Below, piece after piece: positions 48,928-55,391 of a DNA stretch of 55,391 nucleotides; the stretch's first letter is position 1, and every line of letters starts with the position of its first letter. The translations under genes were made by a program, and so were the position numbers. Below the pieces are notes generated by a model, which saw only the letters and a program-made list of their open reading frames with translations, was not told the DNA's origin and did no database searches. The DNA is taken from positions 1-55,391 of the forward strand of contig JAOAQZ010000023.1 of assembly GCA_025210795.1 (NCBI GenBank), written 5' to 3'. This DNA is from Cohaesibacter sp. Lineage in GTDB: Bacteria > Pseudomonadota > Alphaproteobacteria > Rhizobiales > Cohaesibacteraceae.

Positions 48928-51210
48928 ATGAATAGTGTTGAAGACACCAAGAATGCGGTCTCCCTTAATGAGCCGGGGCGCCGAGCGCGGCTGCTGGGGC
49001 TGGTAACCGTTATTTTGGCCGTTGCCTCGGGTATCATCACCTTTGTCATCTTGCTGGGACTCACCTCGATTGAGCCGACTGAGCAGGTCATCCAGAATGC
49101 GATGCTTATCAATAGCATCTTTCTTGTGGCTCTTATTTTCTCTATTGGCTGGGAAGCTTCGCTCATTTTGCTATCGCGCAGGAAGGGAAGCGCCGGGGCG
49201 CGGCTGCATATTCGTATTGTCTTGCTTTTCTCGCTGGTTGCAGCGGTGCCGACCATTCTGGTGGCTATCTTTGCAACCATTACACTTGATCGGGGCCTTG
49301 ACCGGTGGTTTTCGTCGCGTACGCTTGCCATTATCAATACCTCGCAGACGGTGGCCGAGGCTTACCGGCGCGAGCATGCAACGGTGCTGCGTAACGAGCT
49401 ATTGGGCATGGCGCAGGTGCTCAATTCGTCCGAGCCTTATTTCATTCTTGATGAAAAGCGCTTTAAAAACATCATGGTGCAGCAGGCCAATATTCGCGGT
49501 TTGCCGCTGGTTTTCCTCGTCGATAGTGAAGGTAAGCAGCTCGTCTCCTCTCCCAATCGTCTGGATCAGCCGCCACCTGATTTGCCAACGCAGGACTTGA
49601 TCAAGCGCGCCCATGGACAACCGCTGCTAATTGCGCTTGGTAATTCCAATCTCGTGGCGGGCATCCTCAAGCTTGACGAGTTTAACGATGCTTTCCTGTT
49701 CATTCTGCGGGTTATTGATCCGGCGGTGTCCAACTTCCTTCGCATGACTTCAGAAAATGTGCAGGAATATCGCACCTTTCTTGATAGCCGGAACAATATC
49801 CAGCTTGCTTTTGGCATTCTCTATGCCGGAGCTGGCCTGATTGTGGTTTTGTCGGCCATCTGGATCGGCATCGGCTTTGCCAACCGCTTGGTTGCGCCTA
49901 TTCGCCGCCTTATTTTTGCAGCGGACAGGGTTCGGCAAGGGGACCTTTTTGTCCGCTTGCCGGTTGAGAAGAATTCAGCTGATTTCTCTAATCTCAACAC
50001 CACCTTTAACACCATGACGACGGAGCTTCGCTCCCAAAGGGATGAGCTTCTCACAGCCAAAGATTTGATTGATGATCGGCGCCGCTTTACTGAAGCGATG
50101 CTTAAAGGGGTGACTGCCGGTATTATTGGTGTTGATGCGACGGGGAAGGTGACCCTTGCCAATCCGTCCATTCAGAAAATTCTTGGCTGTCATGAGAAAG
50201 ATCTTTTGGGGCAGGCTCTTGCCGATATTTTACCAGAAATCGCGCCTCTTGTGAAAGGCGCGGAGCATGAAACGGGCAATCGCAGCGAAGAGCAGGTGAC
50301 TATCATTCGCGAGGGCATCGAGTTTTCTTTGCGGGTGCGCGTGACGTCTGAAATCTCTGAAGAAGAGACCCATTCCTATGTTGTAACGCTTGATGATGTG
50401 ACCGATCTGGTGAGCGCGCAGCGTTCGGCCGCTTGGGCTGATGTTGCGCGGCGGATTGCCCATGAGATTAAAAATCCGCTTACTCCCATCCAGCTTTCAG
50501 CTGAGCGCCTGCGCCGCCGTTATGGCAAAAAGGTTGCGGAAGATGACCGCCGCGTCTTTGACCAATGCGTGAATACCATCGTGCGCCAAGTGGGTGATAT
50601 TGGCCGGATGGTCGATGAATTCTCGTCTTTTGCGCGTATGCCAAAGCCAGTATTTGAGCCATCCGATCTGTCTGAAATGGTTCGCCAGTCGGTCTTTTTG
50701 ATTGAGGTTGCCAATCAGGAAATCAGTTTTGAGACGGCCATTCCTGATAAAATGCCTGGTTCTTTTGATCAGCGGCTGCTCTCTCAGGCGATCACCAATA
50801 TCGTCAAGAATGCCACCGAGGCGATTGACGGTCGTGAGAACCGGCTGGATGAGAAAGGCCATATTCTTGTTCGTGCCAATGAGGATGGTGACGCTTATTG
50901 CTTGCAGGTGATTGATAACGGGATTGGCTTGCCATCTGGCAACAGGGCCCGCCTTCTTGAGCCCTATATGACAACGCGTGAGAAGGGCACCGGCCTTGGG
51001 CTGGCGATTGTGCGGAAGATTCTCAAGGAGCATGGGGGCTCCATTCAGCTTCGCGATGCGCGCGAAGTATCTGACCACAGCCACGGCGCTTGTGTTGAAT
51101 TGCGTATTCCTAAAGATGCATCCAAACTGGCGGATGAACAGCCAGAGGATGGCCACCATAATTCCGGTCTGGAAGGGCCGGGTGATGGTGCCATAAGTGG
51201 GGAGAGTTAA
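48928..51210 (+). CDS. ntrY: Sensor kinase NtrY
   Basis: NtrY is a membrane histidine kinase of the NtrYX system, found mainly in alphaproteobacteria and tied to nitrogen, redox and envelope control. The 760 residues have four hydrophobic segments: about 22-44, 57-77, 92-114 and 290-315. Between the last two lies a periplasmic sensing domain (about 115-289). HAMP follows, then PAS (about 385-480), phosphoacceptor His512 in ARRIAHEIKNPLTPIQL, and a GHKL ATPase domain with NIVKNATEAID and KGTGLGLAIV. Its 3' end overlaps the 5' approach to ntrX; the stop precedes ntrX by 1 base. Confidence 0.96.
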   Translation: MNSVEDTKNAVSLNEPGRRARLLGLVTVILAVASGIITFVILLGLTSIEPTEQVIQNAMLINSIFLVALIFSIGWEASLILLSRRKGSAGARLHIRIVLLFSLVAAVPTILVAIFATITLDRGLDRWFSSRTLAIINTSQTVAEAYRREHATVLRNELLGMAQVLNSSEPYFILDEKRFKNIMVQQANIRGLPLVFLVDSEGKQLVSSPNRLDQPPPDLPTQDLIKRAHGQPLLIALGNSNLVAGILKLDEFNDAFLFILRVIDPAVSNFLRMTSENVQEYRTFLDSRNNIQLAFGILYAGAGLIVVLSAIWIGIGFANRLVAPIRRLIFAADRVRQGDLFVRLPVEKNSADFSNLNTTFNTMTTELRSQRDELLTAKDLIDDRRRFTEAMLKGVTAGIIGVDATGKVTLANPSIQKILGCHEKDLLGQALADILPEIAPLVKGAEHETGNRSEEQVTIIREGIEFSLRVRVTSEISEEETHSYVVTLDDVTDLVSAQRSAAWADVARRIAHEIKNPLTPIQLSAERLRRRYGKKVAEDDRRVFDQCVNTIVRQVGDIGRMVDEFSSFARMPKPVFEPSDLSEMVRQSVFLIEVANQEISFETAIPDKMPGSFDQRLLSQAITNIVKNATEAIDGRENRLDEKGHILVRANEDGDAYCLQVIDNGIGLPSGNRARLLEPYMTTREKGTGLGLAIVRKILKEHGGSIQLRDAREVSDHSHGACVELRIPKDASKLADEQPEDGHHNSGLEGPGDGAISGES

Positions 51211-51211
51211 G

Positions 51212-52582
51212 ATGTCTGCAGATATTCTGGTCGTTGACGATGAAATTGATATTCGCGAGCTTGTTGCAGGCCTTTTGGAAGATGAAGGCTATGTCACGCG
51301 CATGGCGGCAGGCAGTGATGAGGCGTTGGAACTGATCGAGCAGCGAAGGCCTTCTCTTGTCTTTCTTGATATATGGCTGCAAGGCTCCCGTCTTGACGGT
51401 TTGGCTCTTTTGGGTGTGATCAAGCACAAGCACCCTGATTTGCCAGTGGTTATGATTTCTGGTCATGGCGGGGTAGAGACGGCGGTTGCGGCGATCAAGC
51501 GTGGTGCTTATGACTTTATCGAAAAGCCTTTCAAGGCAGATCGGCTTTTGCTGATTGCCGAGCGGGCCTTGGAAGCCTCCGCCCTTAAGCGCGAAGTCAA
51601 GGACCTTAAATCCCGCTCCGGTGACACGACCAGTCTGGTTGGCTCTTCCTCTTGCATGAACCATCTACGCCAGATGATTGAGCGGGTTGGGCAGACCAAT
51701 TCGCGAGTTCTGATCTCTGGCCAGTCCGGCTCGGGTAAGGAGCTGGTAGCCCGTTCCATTCATAAAAGCTCGCGCCGGGTTGATGCGCCTTTTGTTTCTT
51801 TTTCTGCAACCCCCAATGACCCTGACCAGCTTGATATCCTTCTCTTTGGCACTGAGGCGGATGGAACCAGCCTTCGTAAGGTTGGGGCGCTTGAGGAAGC
51901 CCATGGCGGCACGCTTTATCTTGATGAGATTGGCGATCTCCCTCCCGATCTGCAATTCAAACTGATGAAGGTTCTGACCGATCAGAGCTTTTTGCGTGTT
52001 GGGGGGCGGGCGCCTGTTCATGTTGATATTCGTGTTATTTCTTCAACCTCGCGCAATATGGAAAGCATGATTGATGAGGGGATGTTCCGCGAAGATCTGT
52101 TCCACCGGCTTAATGTGGTGCCCATTGCGGTGCCGCCGCTTGCTGATCGTCGCGAAGATATTCCCGAGCTTGTTTTGCATTTCATGGAGCAGCTTTCCAC
52201 GACGGCGGGCCTATCTGCCCGGCGCATTGGGGAAGATGCCATGGCGATTTTGCAGGCCCATGATTGGCCGGGGAATATCCGCCAGTTAAAGAATAATATC
52301 GAGAGGCTGCTTATTCTGACCAAGGGGGATGAAGAGGCGGTGATTTCTGCTGATCTTCTGCCCAGTGAAGTGGGGGAGACTGCTCCCAGCATTCCCGGTG
52401 GTGGAGAAGCGAGTGAGCAGATTATGTCCCTGCCGCTTAAAAAAGCGCGTGAGGTGTTTGAGCGCGAATATCTTAAGGCACAGATTGCACGCTTTGGCGG
52501 TAATGTCTCGCGCACAGCGGAATTTGTGGGAATGGAGCGCAGCGCACTTCACCGCAAGTTAAAGTCTCTTGGCGTGGTGTAA
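51212..52582 (+). CDS. ntrX: Response regulator NtrX
   Basis: NtrX is the partner of NtrY. The 456-residue protein has a receiver with phosphoacceptor Asp53 in SLVFLDIWLQGSRLDG, an AAA+ domain with Walker A GQSGSGKE, and a Fis-type helix-turn-helix (VSRTAEFVGMERSALHRKL) at the end. At the position of NtrC's GAFTGA it reads LFGTEADGTSLRKVGAL, so the sigma-54 contact is absent, as known for alphaproteobacterial NtrX. It therefore probably binds DNA as a repressor or sigma-70-type activator. Start ATG 51212, with GGGGAGAG nearby, is preferred over GTG 51197. Confidence 0.96.
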   Translation: MSADILVVDDEIDIRELVAGLLEDEGYVTRMAAGSDEALELIEQRRPSLVFLDIWLQGSRLDGLALLGVIKHKHPDLPVVMISGHGGVETAVAAIKRGAYDFIEKPFKADRLLLIAERALEASALKREVKDLKSRSGDTTSLVGSSSCMNHLRQMIERVGQTNSRVLISGQSGSGKELVARSIHKSSRRVDAPFVSFSATPNDPDQLDILLFGTEADGTSLRKVGALEEAHGGTLYLDEIGDLPPDLQFKLMKVLTDQSFLRVGGRAPVHVDIRVISSTSRNMESMIDEGMFREDLFHRLNVVPIAVPPLADRREDIPELVLHFMEQLSTTAGLSARRIGEDAMAILQAHDWPGNIRQLKNNIERLLILTKGDEEAVISADLLPSEVGETAPSIPGGGEASEQIMSLPLKKAREVFEREYLKAQIARFGGNVSRTAEFVGMERSALHRKLKSLGVV

Positions 52583-52733
52583 GCAGGCTTTACTGGGGAT
52601 CCATAGGGGCGGAAATAACCGGCATTTTTGAGATGTATCACATCGCTAACGGTTCTGCTCCTGTAATGTGCAGCGTTTGAATGGAACGAAACCAATCAGC
52701 CTTGCTGTGAGGTGGACGAGAGAGCGACGGATT

Positions 52734-54110
52734 ATGAAGGTAGTAATTTGCGGAGCCGGTCAAGTCGGGTATGGCATTGCGCGGCATTTGTCCTCTGAGC
52801 AAAATGATGTGACTGTCATTGACAGCTCGCCTGCTTTGGTTTCTGCCATTCGCGATACGCTGGATGTGCGCGGCTATGTTGGCCATGGGGCGCATCCCGA
52901 TGTTTTGGCTCGCGCTGGTGCGGATGAAGCGGACATGATTGTTGCCGTGACCCTTTATGATGAGGTCAATATGGTAGCCTGTCAGGTTGCGCACTCTATT
53001 TTCAACGTGCCGACCAAGGTTGCCCGCGTTCGGGCCCAAAGCTATTTGGAAAAGCACTGGGCCAATCTCTTTTCACGCGAGCATATGCCCATTGATGTGA
53101 TTATTTCGCCTGAGGTGGAAGTGGGGGAGATGGTTCTCTCGCGCATGGCTTTGCCGGGGGCGGAAGATACGGTTCGCTTTGCTGATGGTCAGGTCGTTAT
53201 GGTTGCCGTGCAGTGCGATGAAGGCTGCCCCGTTGTGGATACGCCTTTGCGGCAATTGTCCGAACTCTTTCCTGATTTGCAGGCCGTGGTTGTTGGTATT
53301 CGCCGAAATTCCAGCCTGTTCGTGCCCCATACCGATGATCAGATGCTGGAAGGAGATTTGGTTTATCTTGTGGTGGCGCAAGATCAGGTGCAGCGAACCC
53401 TGTCTATTTTTGGCCATGATGAAGGGCAGGCGGCCCGCGTTGTGATTGCGGGGGGCGGCAATATTGGCCGCTATGTGGCGAAGGCATTGGAAGAGCGGCG
53501 GGCGCGCACCAAGACCAAGATTATTGAGGTCAATCGCGAGCGTGCGATCAAGGTTGCCAATGATCTGGACAATACAATTGTGCTGCAGGGAAGTGCACTT
53601 GATCTCGATATTCTTAAAGAGGCCGATGCGCGCGATACCGATACCTTGATTGCGCTCACCAATAACGATCAGGTCAATATCCTGTCCTGCGCCATGGCAA
53701 AACGCCTTGGGTGTCACCGTACAATGGCGCTTCTCAATGACTCTCATTATCCCGAACTTGCGCAAGATCTGGGGATTGATGCTTATGTGAACCCCCGTTC
53801 AGTGACCATTTCCAAGATTTTGCAACATGTGCGGCGCGGACGTATCCGCGGGGTTCACGCCGTGGAAGATGGTGCGGCGGAAGGGATTGAGGCTGAGGCG
53901 CTTGAAACCTCCCCACTTGTTGGGCGCCCTCTACGCAGCGTTGAATTTCCCGACGGGGTGCGTGTAGGGGCTATTTATCGCGCGGGTGAAGTGATCAATC
54001 CAGATGGGGAAACTCAAATCCTTGCCGGTGATCGGGTTATCTTGTTTGCGCTTGCCGACCGGGTTAAACAGGTCGAAATGCTGTTCCGCGTCAGTTTCGA
54101 GTTTTTCTAA
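52734..54110 (+). CDS. trkA: Trk potassium uptake protein TrkA
   Basis: TrkA is the peripheral NAD(H)-binding regulator of the Trk potassium channel. The 458 residues contain two RCK modules, each with a Rossmann domain: MKVVICGAGQVGYGIARHL at the start and VVIAGGGNIGRYVAKALEE at about residue 235. An RCK-C domain follows each. The frame is open from 52668, but the family begins at MKVVICGAG, so ATG 52734 is used. trkH lies 42 nt downstream. The ntrYX-trkA order is common in Rhizobiales. Confidence 0.97.
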   Translation: MKVVICGAGQVGYGIARHLSSEQNDVTVIDSSPALVSAIRDTLDVRGYVGHGAHPDVLARAGADEADMIVAVTLYDEVNMVACQVAHSIFNVPTKVARVRAQSYLEKHWANLFSREHMPIDVIISPEVEVGEMVLSRMALPGAEDTVRFADGQVVMVAVQCDEGCPVVDTPLRQLSELFPDLQAVVVGIRRNSSLFVPHTDDQMLEGDLVYLVVAQDQVQRTLSIFGHDEGQAARVVIAGGGNIGRYVAKALEERRARTKTKIIEVNRERAIKVANDLDNTIVLQGSALDLDILKEADARDTDTLIALTNNDQVNILSCAMAKRLGCHRTMALLNDSHYPELAQDLGIDAYVNPRSVTISKILQHVRRGRIRGVHAVEDGAAEGIEAEALETSPLVGRPLRSVEFPDGVRVGAIYRAGEVINPDGETQILAGDRVILFALADRVKQVEMLFRVSFEFF

Positions 54111-54152
54111 GCCACACCAACGATCCTGTCTTATCCGGGGGCACCTTCCTTA

Positions 54153-55391
54153 ATGGCAGCCATACTCTATTTTCTGTCAATCATACTGGGATTTTTGGGA
54201 AGCTTGATGCTGCCAACAGCATTGATTGCCATCAGTGCTGGCCATTCCGAATTGGCAGAGGAGTTTTTGCTGACAGCCGGTTTGACAGGCTTTTTGTCGG
54301 GTGGGGTGTTCTTTGCCTTGCGCGGGCAGGAAAAAGAGCTGGTCAATGTTCAGACCTTTTTGCTGTGCGTGCTGATATGGCTTGGCTTGCCGGTGGTTGC
54401 AGCCTTTCCTTTTGTTATTTCCGGGCAATTGTCTGGGATCGACGCGCTGTTTGAAGCAGCTTCCGGCCTGACGACAACCGGCTCGACCATGTTTCGTACT
54501 TTGGAAGAGGTGCCAACTGCCATTATTTTCTGGCGGGCAATCCTGCAATGGTTTGGGGGATTTTTGACCCTTGTCACCTTCCTTCTGATCTTAGCTCCCA
54601 ATGGGGTGGGCGGGTTGCCCAATCGCCATATAGGCATGATGGAGCGCAGCTTTGGCGAAGAGTTTGGCCGGACCTTTTTTGTCGTGCGGCAAGTGGGGGC
54701 AGCTTATGGCACCTTGACCCTTATTTTGGCCTGGCTGCTTATTTTGAGTGGTATTGCGCCGTTTGATGCGATTTGTCTTGCTTTCTCGACCCTGTCTACC
54801 GGTGGCTTTATGCCGATTGATGGAACGCTTTCAAGCTACAAAAACCAATGGGCCGAGTTTTTGATTGCCTTGGGTATGTTGGCTGGTGCGACCAGCATTT
54901 TGTGGCACCGAATGGCTGTACGAGGCAAATTGCAGATGCTGGCCGAGCATCGTGAGAGTTATTATCTTGTGGGATTGATGGCAGGGCTGGGGCTTCTTTA
55001 TGCAATTATTCTGTTTCGCCTTGCAGGTAGTGCTTCGGTGCTGCATCCATTCTCGGCACTGCGCCAAGGCTTCTTTACTGCCGTTTCCCTTGTTTCAACC
55101 ACCGGCTTTGAGGTCCGGCATGCGGACGTAACCGTTTTGCCTGGTTTGCTGGTGGCTTGTGTGGCGCTTGTTGGGGCGACACCCTTTTCAACCGCAGGGG
55201 GGCTTAAACTCTACCGCATCGGGGCGATGATGATGCAGGCGGTGCGCGAGGTTGGGCGGCTCATTTATCCGCATTCCATTCGCGGCGGGAAGTTTGGTAA
55301 AACCGACTATACCATCCAGCTGATGAAGGCAATTTGGGCGTCTTTTCTTGTTTCGATCATTCTTGTTATCGTTGTTGCGGTGGTTGTTACC
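54153..55391 (+). CDS. trkH: Trk potassium uptake protein TrkH (partial, cut by window end)
   Basis: TrkH forms the K+ channel across the inner membrane. The frame opens with ATG 54153 and runs open to the window end, giving 413 visible residues with no stop. The four pore loops are visible as the selectivity motifs LTTTGSTMF, LSTGGFMP, STTGFEV and PFSTAGGLK, each with the conserved Gly. GGGGGCACC precedes the ATG. The missing tail is beyond the window, so the total length is unknown. It presumably pairs with TrkA just upstream. Confidence 0.95.
   Translation, partial: MAAILYFLSIILGFLGSLMLPTALIAISAGHSELAEEFLLTAGLTGFLSGGVFFALRGQEKELVNVQTFLLCVLIWLGLPVVAAFPFVISGQLSGIDALFEAASGLTTTGSTMFRTLEEVPTAIIFWRAILQWFGGFLTLVTFLLILAPNGVGGLPNRHIGMMERSFGEEFGRTFFVVRQVGAAYGTLTLILAWLLILSGIAPFDAICLAFSTLSTGGFMPIDGTLSSYKNQWAEFLIALGMLAGATSILWHRMAVRGKLQMLAEHRESYYLVGLMAGLGLLYAIILFRLAGSASVLHPFSALRQGFFTAVSLVSTTGFEVRHADVTVLPGLLVACVALVGATPFSTAGGLKLYRIGAMMMQAVREVGRLIYPHSIRGGKFGKTDYTIQLMKAIWASFLVSIILVIVVAVVVT

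Overview
The window is chromosomal core DNA of an alphaproteobacterium, most likely of the order Hyphomicrobiales (Rhizobiales). A Cohaesibacter-like marine relative is a guess from gene order and the moderate base composition, not something I could test. The order-level call rests on several signatures: a pyruvate dehydrogenase E1-beta with its own N-terminal lipoyl domain, a fused IspD-IspF, the dusB(nifR3)-ntrB-ntrC-ntrY-ntrX string followed by trkA-trkH, an ExoR-like periplasmic Sel1 protein, an FtsB-family gene next to pdhA, and tatABC between scpAB and serS-surE.

Layout. 1-3924: secG tail, pyrG, a glyoxalase-like gene and kdsA. 4105-6909: an insert between kdsA and eno holding a 60-residue membrane protein, a DUF1835 protein and a solitary TadG-like von Willebrand protein. 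7215-9692: eno and a nucleoside-gate membrane protein. 10105-12235 (minus): ubiD-ubiX. 12623-21781: ftsB, pdhA-pdhB-pdhC, an antisense MFS gene, lpdA, a GlsB-type membrane protein, lipA and a COQ10/RatA-like gene. 21894-27241: ppk2 (minus), exoR-like, an MFS transporter with an acidic tail, then xth and erpA (minus). 27531-33157: dgt, argS and a very long SPOR protein. 33381-43028: scpA, scpB, an orphan Fe3+-type ABC ATPase, tatABC, serS, surE and a LysM/LytM lipoprotein. 43054-44841 (minus): a PncC/CinA-type gene and ispDF. 45068-55391: dusB-ntrBC, ntrYX, trkA and trkH, the last cut by the window end.

The genes form functional sets. The pdh genes, lpdA and lipA make and lipoylate pyruvate dehydrogenase, and eno and pyrG are neighbouring central metabolism. 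UbiX makes the prenylated flavin that UbiD needs. FtsB, ScpAB, the SPOR protein and the LysM/LytM protein all serve division, segregation or the septal wall. TatABC exports folded proteins. NtrBC and NtrYX are two-component systems for nitrogen or redox state, and TrkAH imports potassium.

I saw no rRNA or tRNA gene, insertion sequence, CRISPR array, phage gene or replication origin. Most of the window is ordinary core genome. I did not find a convincing new biological system. The best leads are the kdsA-eno insert, the solitary TadG-like protein, the orphan ABC ATPase, the antisense transporter splitting the pdh cluster, and several low-complexity extensions on envelope and polyphosphate proteins. 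Start codons were chosen by ribosome-binding-site spacing and family alignment from memory. No database search was possible.
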